This document shows positions 54,995-64,000 of a DNA stretch of 64,000 bases, one piece after another; the first letter of the stretch is position 1, and every line of letters starts with the position of its first letter. The position numbers were made by a program, and so were the translations under genes. The notes beneath the pieces are model-generated. The model did no database searches and was not told the origin of the DNA. It worked only from the letters and a program-made list of their open reading frames with translations. Source of the stretch: Puccinia triticina (taxonomy: Eukaryota; Basidiomycota; Pucciniomycetes; Pucciniales; Pucciniaceae); contig NC_070558.1 in the NCBI RefSeq assembly GCF_026914185.1, forward strand, positions 7,387,501 to 7,451,500, given 5' to 3'.

Positions 54995-56021
54995 GGCAGC
55001 AGCGACATCAGCCTAAACCGATATTCCGGCGGCGGTATTCCACGAGATGTGCAACGTCACTGCCCCTCACCGCGTTCTTTGTCGTCATTCAACCTCAATT
55101 ATATCGCAAACCCACCCCGTGCAACTGGAGAAACTACTCTCACGCGGTACGCGAACCCCTTGTTTCTTAGTTATTGGCTCCTCCTTTGGCAAGGACTCCT
55201 CCCATGTTCAAAGTCTACACCTCCTGTTCAAATAAATCCCATAGCACTGTCTTCCTCATGCTGAATTTAGCAATGTAAATACTCGAATTATGCGCGCGCA
55301 AACTTTGAAATGAATTTGCGGTATTTCATCCCAACTCGATGAGTATCATAAATTTCGGCAAGATACGCACCGCAGGGTCCACCGAACTAACACGCTTGAC
55401 CTCTTTGGAGAGCACTTTTTGTCAGTCACCCGCGCCAAGTCCCTACATTTAACGTATTACAACTTCGAGATTTAACATCGAACTTGCGCCTGGGGACCTA
55501 CCGCGCGTTAAATTGCGGCAAAACCCCGGGGGTTGCTCAGAACCTTTGTATTGGGTGTTTCCTGTCCCTATCATGAACCTGCAGGCCGGCTCGATGACAA
55601 ACACGTTGAGCTTCATGAGTCAGTGCGTCCGGACGGTAGACTACTAAACAAGGCACTCACCCATTCTCAGGAGTATCAGAGGCGAACCGGACCATAACGC
55701 GACTCCACAGGTACTATAGCAGCACGCTATACAATCACCGCACTCCCCAAAAACACAAACTGAACCGTCTTTGACTGAACGAGCATCTCAATCTGCGCGG
55801 CGATAGTGGGCCGGGCCTATTGGGTAATCAATCAGTTCATCTGCTGCCAAGCGCGTCCGGATTTTTCTCAACTCAGGCTTGAATGTACGTGTAAACCCTT
55901 CTCAACGATCATTATCCTGGCCACTGAACGATCTCCTTGATTGGAAACCAGCCCCTCCTCCGAGTGAAGTTCCGGCCCACAATACGATTGATTCCAACTA
56001 CCCGCCGCTTGACCCGCCTTC
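54995..56021. other. spacer between OB-fold-like and Rep genes
   Basis: No gene is recognised. It holds the 3' flank of the first gene (AATAAATCCCATAGC at about 55230 may serve for polyadenylation) and the presumed promoter of the Rep gene. Confidence 0.4.
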
Positions 56022-56216
56022 ATGATTGAAACAAAAGGCAAAGTTCGCAATAGCACACATCCGTCGTATGAAGCCTCCTTGCGACATTGTTCTTCATACA
56101 GTGTCCCTCACAATGCCGGACCTTGCAATATTGCCTGCGCGAAATGTCAAGCGCTTCACTTCAGAGACGAGGCAACGCTTGCTGAACGCTCAAAGCCTAA
56201 CCCTTCATTTTCCACG

Positions 56217-56557
56217 TGTGAAGCCCCCCTCGACATTGGGGCTCCACACGAAGAGTCATGGGATAACGTAACCCCCCGCGCATCGTATACTTAGCCTGAG
56301 CTGCTGCTTCCCTAGTCCGGCAGAGAGTCTCTCCTCTCTCCCGGCTAGGTAAGCATTGTTTTCATTCTTCTCTTCTCTTTTCCTTCTCGTCGCCTGTTGG
56401 TGTATTTAGACTAATAGAGAGAGTCTCTCCTCTCTCCTGGCTAGCCTCTGCAATCAATCCCCCGACAGTTTGGACCTAGACATCCTTAGACGGCCTACCA
56501 GCCGATCTCTGTGCCTTTTCATCCATCTCATCAGTGAGGGTCCATTGGACCCTTACA
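56217..56557 (+). repeat. 5' LTR of gag-only element
   Basis: It starts TGTGAAGCCCCCC and ends CCCTTACA. It contains two copies of AGAGAGTCTCTCCTCTCTCC followed by GGCTAG (at about 56321 and 56418). Reading through both LTRs I see one difference (CTGGCTAG here, CCGGCTAG in the 3' copy), so insertion was recent. Confidence 0.93.
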
Positions 56558-56850
56558 CTTTTTTTTTCTTGATCCAAACAAACCGATCACTCCCCGTCTT
56601 GGTCGAAACTATCGACCTTGTCATCGCCTTCTGACCTCGTTCTTGCTCGCCTTCTGACCTCGTCCTCGCTCGTCTAAGCCCTCAGAAACATCGACCTCTG
56701 CCCTCGCCTTCTGCTCTCGATCTGCTGCCCGTATCGACCTCGTATCGGTGTGATCGTTCACACCAAACTCCACTTTTTTTTCATCCAATCAACCTCCTTC
56801 CTTTTTCCCTCATCTTCACACCACGTCACTCCCCGAGCCGAGCACGGTTC

Positions 56851-59088
56851 ATGACCACAAGAAACACCAACACGGGCCCTCTGCTTCCGATCTCCGACCC
56901 CGAAGAAATTCTCCGTACCGCCCGTCGACGGGCTCGCCTGGACGCCCTCGCAGCATCGAACAACGCCGCGATCGCCCAAACGCTATCGTCTGACCACCCG
57001 AACTACGACCCCAACTTCCCTGCTCCCTCAACCAAGCAAAGCATGAACCCGACTTCCAGTTCGACCGGTTACCAGCCGGAAGACGCAGAGCAGGAGCTTT
57101 CCTTAAGCGACTGCCTCAAGGCAGTCCTCACCATCCAAAAGAACACGGCGGTCCAATTCCAGGCGGCACAGCAACAAGCCAAGGAACAACACCAAATTGA
57201 TGCAGAACAACGGAAAGCCGATGCGGATCGTTTTGCTGAACAGCGCAAGATCAATCGAGAACGCATCAAAGCCCTTGAGAAAGCTGCGTTAGCTGGCGGA
57301 ATCAAACAAGAAGTGTCCCCGGCTCCACAGTCTGATCGAGTGGACTTGACAAAGTTCCGAACATCCGACGGGCCCAAATTTAACGGACCTCTCCAAGACG
57401 CCGAAGTCTTTCTGACGTGGATCCAAGCCGTCACCATCTTCTTTTTGACGAAGGCGGTTACTCATGCGGACGACAAGCGTCTCATCATCGGCTCCCTGAT
57501 TGCTGACACTAACTTGACCGCGTTCTACCGGGTCGAAAGTCCAAAGTTCGCCGGGAAGTCATGGGAGGAGTTCCGTGATCGACTTTTTGAATTCTGTCTC
57601 CCAGAAGACTGGCGAGCAGACCTCCGACGATCGATAGTTCGCCTCGAGATGTCCAATGCCGAATCGTTCATCCAGTACAGCAGCCGAGCCCGCACTCTCC
57701 AGTCCCTCGTCAACTTCGAGAAAGATGTATTTGATGACCTCGACCTTGCTGAATTCGTCGTCTTAGGACTACCTCAAGCGCTTCAGAGCAAAGTGCGCGA
57801 CTTCCAATTACTCGCTCAGAAGCCATTCAAGTATGGCACCTTTGAGAGCCGCGTTAATGGATTCTACGCCGACTTTGCTAAGAATCGCCAATCCTCCTAC
57901 CGTTCTGTCGCCACCGGCGCCAACGCGACTCCACTCGGCTCCAATCGTCTCAAGCCCGAGTTGTACCTCTGGAAGATGCATTCTTACCTCGATTCGGTAG
58001 GGAAATGCCATTTCTGTAAAAAGCATTGCGGAAACCCTGCTGGAGCTTGTCCCGGTCCACCAGACAGATCAAGGCTCTACATCCCACCGACTTTCCAGAT
58101 CCCGCCAAAACCACCGAATTACGTGGCCCCACGGGCTTGGTCAAGTCCGACTCAGAAACAAACCGGACCTGCAGGCAGACCCACAGGCAAACCGGCAGGA
58201 GTAGCAGGCATGGACAAAGCCCCACCGTTTGAACACTCTCAGGTGTCGTTGATCTTGGCTATCGAAGGCCAACTTGAAGCAACGACTTTAGCGTATGGCG
58301 ATCAACCGCTCGATGAAATCGAAAGAGAGGCTGAACTTGCCCCAAAATCGGACGACGCTTCGTACTCACTCCCAGAAGAACCCACTGACACCTCCGACCT
58401 CATTGACGTACACGCGGTTGATGAGCGAGTGGAGTCAGTCCTCGATAGGTGGTTCCCCGTGGACGATGACGGGACCACGGAGTATGTGCCCATTTCCAAT
58501 GCTCCCCCCATTCCACATCCTGTCCGCTCCCCCGACCGAGTGCTTCATGAATTCCATGCTGGGCGACGCTTACGCGTCCTTACCCCCACAGCTCGCCCAC
58601 AATTGAAGATCCACCAACCGACGTCATCAGCGTTTCCACCGCCAGTCCAGACGCCTGACCTACGCTGCCTCGCGTTACACTCATCAGTTCCGACTTACCT
58701 GTTGTGCCCGATTCTCCCAACCCCAGTCCAACCGTTTTCGTCCAACTCAGAGCTAGAACTTCCAACGGAGACACACATTACTCATTCTAGTCGACCTCAT
58801 TCACGCAGGCCACCAGCCCAGCCAACGAAAATTCCCCGCCACGTTTCTCGTACCCTGTCTGACCGCCCCTTCCGTCGTCACCCCTTATGCCCCCGGTTTC
58901 CTTATCATCCGACTGCTTTCACCCAAATTCATCGTCCTCGGTCTCCTTCTTTCCTTCTGTCTTCCCGTCACCATCCACCATTTTACAATAGCCATTCCTC
59001 CCCCTCTTTTGCTCTCTATATAGGGGGGGAGACTGTGAAGCCCCCCTCGACATTGGGGCTCCACACGAAGAGTCATGGGATAACGTAA
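56851..59088 (+). CDS. Gag protein of the gag-only element
   Basis: MTTRNTNTGPLLPISDPEEI opens a 745-aa frame. It has an N-terminal Ala-rich helix (ARRRARLDALAASNNAAIAQ), a coiled coil about residues 100-150 (AAQQQAKEQHQIDAEQRKAD), and a retrotransposon gag domain about 165-345 (TWIQAVTIFFLTKAVTHADD, PKFAGKSWEEFRDRLFEF, RRSIVRLEMSNAESFIQYSS, VVLGLPQALQSKVRDFQLL). A Cys-rich stretch CHFCKKHCGNPAGAC takes the place of the usual CCHC knuckle but lacks its spacing. An acidic region and a Ser/Pro/His-rich tail follow. The frame runs 55 bases into the 3' LTR before its stop, so the last residues are LTR-coded. It is intact and probably expressible. Confidence 0.85.
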   Translation: MTTRNTNTGPLLPISDPEEILRTARRRARLDALAASNNAAIAQTLSSDHPNYDPNFPAPSTKQSMNPTSSSTGYQPEDAEQELSLSDCLKAVLTIQKNTAVQFQAAQQQAKEQHQIDAEQRKADADRFAEQRKINRERIKALEKAALAGGIKQEVSPAPQSDRVDLTKFRTSDGPKFNGPLQDAEVFLTWIQAVTIFFLTKAVTHADDKRLIIGSLIADTNLTAFYRVESPKFAGKSWEEFRDRLFEFCLPEDWRADLRRSIVRLEMSNAESFIQYSSRARTLQSLVNFEKDVFDDLDLAEFVVLGLPQALQSKVRDFQLLAQKPFKYGTFESRVNGFYADFAKNRQSSYRSVATGANATPLGSNRLKPELYLWKMHSYLDSVGKCHFCKKHCGNPAGACPGPPDRSRLYIPPTFQIPPKPPNYVAPRAWSSPTQKQTGPAGRPTGKPAGVAGMDKAPPFEHSQVSLILAIEGQLEATTLAYGDQPLDEIEREAELAPKSDDASYSLPEEPTDTSDLIDVHAVDERVESVLDRWFPVDDDGTTEYVPISNAPPIPHPVRSPDRVLHEFHAGRRLRVLTPTARPQLKIHQPTSSAFPPPVQTPDLRCLALHSSVPTYLLCPILPTPVQPFSSNSELELPTETHITHSSRPHSRRPPAQPTKIPRHVSRTLSDRPFRRHPLCPRFPYHPTAFTQIHRPRSPSFLLSSRHHPPFYNSHSSPSFALYIGGETVKPPSTLGLHTKSHGIT

Positions 59089-59374
59089 CCCCCCGCGCAT
59101 CGTATACTTAGCCTGAGCTGCTGCTTCCCTAGTCCGGCAGAGAGTCTCTCCTCTCTCCCGGCTAGGTAAGCATTGTTTTCATTCTTCTCTTCTCTTTTCC
59201 TTCTCGTCGCCTGTTGGTGTATTTAGACTAATAGAGAGAGTCTCTCCTCTCTCCCGGCTAGCCTCTGCAATCAATCCCCCGACAGTTTGGACCTAGACAT
59301 CCTTAGACGGCCTACCAGCCGATCTCTGTGCCTTTTCATCCATCTCATCAGTGAGGGTCCATTGGACCCTTACA
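59034..59374 (+). repeat. 3' LTR of gag-only element
   Basis: 341 bp, the same length and ends as the 5' LTR, preceded by CTCTATATAGG and a purine tract. It ends directly at the CCACG target copy. Confidence 0.93.
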
Positions 59375-62300
59375 CCACGTGCTGCCAGAAAGATAAGGTG
59401 ACTTTGCCTTCCGTCGACTCATCCGCCAGGCAGTATCCAACTTTCATGCAGGGGCTTTTGACAGGCCAAGATACACGTGAGTTATTTTCTTCTCCTCTTT
59501 CGTATCACACTAACTCGTGATTGGTCCCAGGTTCGAAAAATTATCAAGGTTTGCTCAGAATGTACAACAATGCGTTATCTTTCACGTCGCTTGGCGCAAA
59601 GGTCGACCCGACCGTTCAAGGCCCATTCGGCATTAATGTGTTCAAAATATCTGGAGCCCTCACCCATCGCATATCGAGCATTGAGCCCCCTCGAGGTACC
59701 AACCCCGGATTTGCCCAGATTTACGTTGTTGGCGACAAGGGGCTCGGCGAGGCGGAGTATCGTGCAGCGAAGGCGCAAGGACGCGGTGGCGACACGGGAA
59801 GAGGCTCTAAAATGGAACCAGGGCTAATTTTAAAGCTTGTTCAGTATATGAACGCCCATAATCCTTACGCAAAAGTCTTTCGCTCAGCAAAGGACATCCT
59901 CGACCAGCGCAATGCTTTAACGTTGAAACTACAAGGTGTCCCGAAGGCCGGGAGCGACCCGAAGCGTTACAACTGTCCTACTGCGAACGAAGTCGCCATT
60001 GTTGTCCAAGGCCCGGGTAATGTGATCAGACCGCGGCAAATCCTTCTGCATCGCCGCGATAACCGACTCGAGTACATCTCCGATACACATTCCTCATACT
60101 TTCCAATGCGTTATCCCATTTTTTTTCCCTTTGGGGAGCAACAATGGGATAATCTATTTTGTGCATCCACTGAACGAGGTTAGCCCCCTTTCTTCTTCCA
60201 AATTTATGCCTTGCTGATTGTATAACTCTATTGTCCAGTGAAAAAGCGGAAAGTTGGGCCTCTGGAATGGTTCGCGTTTATGCTGTTCAAGAGGAGCTCG
60301 AGGTTTTCGGCGATTCTCGCGGGTAGATCATTGCTGCAGGAGATTTTAGTCGACATGTGCGTATGCGTGGAGCGCCAAAGATTAAAGTTCATTACTTTCA
60401 ACCAAGAGAAACTCAAAGTCGGGTCATACAACCGCCTTATCAAATCGTTGGAAAACCAATCAAATGTTACCGGTCAATGTGTAATCTTGCCCGCAACCTT
60501 CATTGGCAGTCCGAGGGCGATGGAGCAGTTGTACCACGATGCAATGGCAATAACAAGGAAGTTTGGCCCACCTTCCTTATTCATTACGATGACGGCCAAC
60601 CCAAAGTGGCCTGAAGTATTGGCCGAAATCCCAATGGGCGACAACCCGGTGGACCATCCGACGATAGTGACCAGGGTGTTCTATTTGAAAATGTGTTACC
60701 TGTTATTCGTTCTGATCAAGATGGAAAGGATGGGTCGGGTCATCGCCTACGTCTACACTGTTGAATTCCAAAAGCGAGGCCTCCCACATCTCCATCTCAT
60801 GTTAACACTCGACGAGCGCGATAGACCAACTACTCCTGAAGCAATTGACGAGATGGTGTCAGCCGAGATACCCGACCCAGTCAGATCACCAATTCTCCAT
60901 GCGCTGGTGTGCGAATTCATGCTGCACGGACCGTGCCTGAACCGACCGTGCTGGAATGGAAAGTCCTGTAAATTAGGCTTCCCAAAACCCTTCAGCGATC
61001 GCACGATTAACATCGATGGCACCTACCCTGTCTACCTGCGCCGGGACACAGGCCAAACCTTCACCAAGCATACGACGACATTCAACAACGGGTCGGTTGT
61101 CCCTTACTCACCTTATCTCACGCGGGCTTTCTGTTGCCACATAAACGTTGAAGTTCCAGCAAGTACCTGTATAAATACATCACGAAGGGTCACGACTGGC
61201 TTGCCATGTTGTTGGAGGGGAATGACGAAGTTCAATCCTATATTGACGGACGGTATATAAGTCCTCCTGAAGGTGAGCCCTTTCCCCTGGCCTAATTGAC
61301 CGCTGTACGACTGACATCGGTGTTTAGCATGCTGGAGGTTGATGAAGTTTCCACTCTCCGGCCGATCTCCCGCGGTCACTCGGCTTAACCTACACGACGA
61401 GAATGAGCAGCTGGTTTATTTTGACGGCAAAGAGGGCCTTGAAGGCCAAATCAACAGCGGGAAAGCGACTCAAACTAGCTTGACTCAGTTTCTCGTCCTC
61501 AACAGGGACAATGCAATTGGCGCCGACGGCCGGCACGCCAGAACTCTCTTCTACGAAGAAATACCCGGATATTTTTCTTGGAGCAAAGCAAATAAAGAGT
61601 GGAAACCTCGCAAGACCCAAGTCAAGGTAGTCGGTCAAATATTTTCGGTTTCTTATCTTGCGGGCGAGAAGTACTACATGCGCCTGCTGTTACTCCACCG
61701 TAAGGGAATGATCTCGCATGAAGACATGAGGACAGTCGACGGGACGGTTTATGACAATTATTGCGGAGCATGCAACCGCCTAGGTCTTCTTGTGAACGAC
61801 TTCCTATACGACGAGGCCTTGCAAGAAGCTTCCTGTGTTCAGTCAGGGTATCAACTCACGATGTACTTTGCGATGATGTGTGTCCTATCTCCCCCTGCCG
61901 CACCAAGAGTACTGTTTCAAAAGCACTATTTGAACTTCACCGATGATTGTGTAAGAATCGACATGTCGAAGCGCTATTCTCGTCAATTAGACAACAACAA
62001 ACGTCGAGTCCTTGCCCTATTCCGACTTCAAGAGCTCTTAGAGGGCATGGGTTCATCACTGTTGGGCGCCGGCTTAAGGGCTTCGAGAAAAGACAGACGC
62101 ATGCTTGCAACCCTCACAGCAGAGAAAGCCGGCACGGAGGACCCGCACGTCATCAAAGACAGGCTCACCAAGAGCATCCATCAATTCAACCGCTGCCAAT
62201 CGCTATTCTACGACGCGGTCGATGAAGTTCTGTCTAACCATCAAGCCAGATGCTTTTATCTCGATGGACCTGGCGGCACAGGAAAGACATTCTTGCTCAA

Positions 62301-63606
62301 CACGATTATTGACAAAGCTTTGCTGGATGGCATCAAATTTATTGTTGCCGCATCCTCAGGGGTGGCGGCTCTTCTTTTGAAACACGGGCAGACTGCTCAC
62401 TCGGCGTTTAAAATACCAATCGACGCGCCTGAAAACTCTGAGTGTACTATTGAACCGGACACGATCCTTGGACAGCAGGTCAAGGAGGCTAGGCTCGTCA
62501 TATGGGATGAGATCGTCACAATCCACAGGAATGTGATCGGTGCGGTCGACAAGACGCTTAAGCGCATTTGTGGCAATGATTTATCTTTTGGTGGGAAAGT
62601 TGTTATCTTTTCAGGTGACTTCCAACAAATATTACCGGTCGTCAAGTATAACGAATTCCCTACAGCTGAGCAGGCGACAATCAAGTCTTCGCCAATCTGG
62701 CCAAATATTTTCACCTTCCATTTGACGAAGAATATGAGGCTGGCTCGTGCTTTATCTGGCCCGGTAGAAACGAGGACGAAAAACATCACCTTTTGTAAAG
62801 CACTGCTTGCGCTCGGCGAAGGTCAGGGTCAGACTCAGGACTTCGGCGTCGTAGACCTACGGGGAATCAATGTCCGTTCACTTGCAACGCAGGAAGAGAT
62901 GCGGGCAAGCCTGATATCGTTTGTTTATGGGGGTCTCACCGGGAGCCTTAACTCGAACATTGACAACTTGACAAATTACCTGAACGAGAGGTGCATACTA
63001 GCACCACTCAACCGAGATGTTCAAAGGATAAACGCTCAAGTCCTCTCACTGCTGCCGGGCCCCGGGATTATAATTAAATCACTCGACACGCCAGATCCGG
63101 ATGCGTTCGGATCGTTACCGGAAGAATGTCTCAATAAAATTTCGCTTTCTGGATTCCCTGAGCACGAGATTGAGATCAAGATTGGCATGCCGTTAGTTGT
63201 GATCAGAAATATGGCGATCGGGAAAGGCTTGTGCAATGGCTCGAGAATCGTCGTAACGGACGTCGGGCAGGCTTACATTGTAGGCAGATTAATGGCCGGG
63301 CCTTTCGCGGGGAACATCGTCACATTGCCGCGCGCGAAGTTGCACAACAAGGGAAACGCGAAATCAGGTCTGTCGTTCTACAGATACCAATTTCCAGTGG
63401 CGCCAGCGTATTCCATGTCTGTAAACAAGAGTCAAGGTCAAACCTTGAACAAGGTTGGAGTATTCCTTGAAACCGATGTATTCTCGCATGGGCAGCTGTA
63501 TGTGGCGCTCTCGCGGGTGTCAAACGTCGATGATCTCCTCGTAGTGAAACCTTCATGCCGCGCGGGGACAATCAATGTTGTCCATAAATCCATCTTTGCT
63601 CTTTGA

Positions 63607-64000
63607 CTCAAGCATCCCTAAATTTTGACCGTTATCCCTGACATGATGTACATAACTCGCGCGAAACTCGCCCAGCAATACATTCAGGTTCATCCTTGTA
63701 ATAAACACGAGTCAATAAGCAAGGAATTTATAGTTGACCAGGTTTCTATGCAGCTGCACCCCTTTGGGATTGCCTTCTCGGCGCGCTGGGTGTCATTGAC
63801 CCAATCCTTGCAGCCCCTCTAGAATAGGTTGGGGGTTGGGTGGGTGTTTATTCTTTATTTTTTATTTATTTTTATTTTTGAGTAACATACAGGGGAAACC
63901 CTTGGAGTTTGTGCTCATGATTGGTTGCCTTTAACAGTCGTGTGGGCACTGGGACTTGAGGTGAACCCCGCAGTGGCGCAGCCGCCTCAGCCTCTAGTGT
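63607..64000. repeat. right terminal repeat of the Helitron-type element and flank
   Basis: 63607-63755 shows no gene. About 63756-63936 is the inverted partner of the left end: GCACCCCTTTGGGATTGCCTT, GCGCGCTGGG, CCCAATCC...GGTTGGG arms at 63800-63807 and 63834-63840, TTTATTTTTTATTT, CAGGGGAAACCC, TGATTGGTTGCCTTTAACA. It lacks the more internal subterminal blocks of the left end. The last 64 bases are flanking DNA with no visible match to the left flank. Confidence 0.78.

Larger units (their letters stand above)
56217..59374 (+). mobile_element. gag-only LTR retrotransposon (TR-GAG type), 5-bp CCACG duplication
   Basis: Two 341-bp LTRs enclose a single gag frame; no protease, RT or integrase is present. 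CCACG flanks both sides (56212-56216 and 59375-59379). A purine tract (TAGGGGGGGAGAC) ends at 59033, directly before the 3' LTR. This matches non-autonomous terminal-repeat elements that keep only Gag and depend on a relative for pol. It interrupts the Helitron Rep gene. Confidence 0.93.
56022..63606 (+). pseudogene. Helitron Rep-helicase (HUH endonuclease plus PIF1 helicase), interrupted
   Basis: ATG 56022 opens MIETKGKVRNSTHPSYE. Exon 1 is split by the LTR element (56022-56216, resuming at 59380-59476); later exons are 59531-60178, 60239-61272 and 61328-63606, with introns of 54, 60 and 55 bp (for example GTGAGT, ACTAAC, CAG). Order: zinc-finger start (CNIACAKCQALHF); GLLRMYNNALSFTSLGAKVD, GPFGINVFKISGALTHRI; Rep domain with FQKRGLPHLHLML (HUH, 60787-60795); LHGPCLNRPCWNGKSCKLGF; then KYLYKYITKG with the tyrosines; PIF1 helicase with GPGGTGKTF (62266-62292), VIWDEI, GDFQQILPVV, NKSQGQTL and YVALSRV. 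Breaks: the insertion, and a one-base frame change near 61155-61165, between HUH and Tyr motifs. Rep nicks and rolls off one strand; the helicase unwinds it. About 1,417 codons in all, a normal Helitron length. Confidence 0.92.
52524..63936 (+). mobile_element. Helitron-type element bounded by long inverted repeats
   Basis: An OB-fold-like gene and a Helitron Rep-helicase gene, both on the + strand, lie between inverted repeats of about 180 bp (52524-52706 and about 63756-63936). The repeats begin TGTTAAAG/CTTTAACA and share GGGTTTCCCCTG, an A/T-rich spacer, CACCCACCCAA, a hairpin and CCCAGCGCGCCG. Helitrons normally have short TC/CTRR ends without such repeats. No target duplication could be set. 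Length is 11.4 kb, or about 8.25 kb without the nested LTR element and its duplication. Confidence 0.7.

Noticed and set aside
57069..58774. Minus-strand frames over the gag gene
   Set aside because: They are reverse shadows of an intact 745-aa Gag frame.
52524..63936. Maverick/Polinton-type element because of the long inverted repeats
   Set aside because: No DNA polymerase B, integrase or capsid-like genes; Rep and PIF1 motifs identify a Helitron-type gene.

Overview
The window looks like a transposon-dense stretch of a filamentous basidiomycete genome, most likely a rust fungus (Pucciniales, Puccinia-like). The reasons are short introns (about 44-75 bp) with CTAAC-type branch signals, and the combination of DIRS, chromovirus-type Ty3/gypsy, hAT, MULE-OTU and Helitron-type elements familiar from rust genomes. 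The assignment rests on family recognition only; no database was searched. No bacterial features, rRNA genes or CRISPR arrays were seen.

Layout. 1-1.75 kb: an unidentified minus-strand gene fragment beside an orphan copy of a Helitron-like element end. 2.3-7.0 kb: a decayed MULE transposase fused to an OTU-like protease (minus). 7.4-11.2 kb: a hairpin MITE, a tRNA-derived SINE-like stretch and gene-poor DNA. 11.2-17.2 kb: a decayed DIRS-type retrotransposon (minus; gag, RT/RNase H, tyrosine recombinase) with a PIF/Harbinger-type MITE between gag and pol. 18.5-22.1 kb: a hAT element inside the terminal repeat of a MULE-type MITE, itself inside an older copy of the same family. 22.1-23.5 kb: a decayed glutaminyl-peptide cyclotransferase gene with a 131-bp tandem duplication. 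24.9-27.9 kb: the only long intact gene not obviously from a transposon, a 997-aa protein with two internal repeat units. 28.0-30.8 kb: a non-autonomous inverted-repeat element carrying two tRNA-like units and palindrome arrays.

31.1-46.5 kb is a nested stack with target duplications at each dated level: a second hAT element (8-bp CCATAGCT) contains a full Ty3/gypsy chromovirus (5-bp GGTGT), one LTR of which contains an inverted solo LTR (5-bp TTAAC), and the hAT also holds a GTAGCG-rich MITE (7-bp CTACAAC). A second copy of that MITE lies at 47.1 kb. 49-51.6 kb holds a dispersed repeat pair and a kinesin motor-domain fragment.

52.5-63.9 kb is the most unusual unit. A Helitron Rep-helicase gene (HUH endonuclease plus PIF1 helicase) and an OB-fold-like protein gene lie between inverted repeats of about 180 bp with hairpins, a layout not expected for classical Helitrons. 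A gag-only LTR retrotransposon has inserted into the Rep zinc-finger region (5-bp CCACG).

Most coding sequences here are broken by stops, frameshifts or insertions. Four in-frame TGA codons in the MULE and first hAT genes share a TTGA context and fall where arginine is usual, suggesting C-to-T mutation at TCG sites. The region reads as a heterochromatin-like transposon graveyard with a few young insertions.
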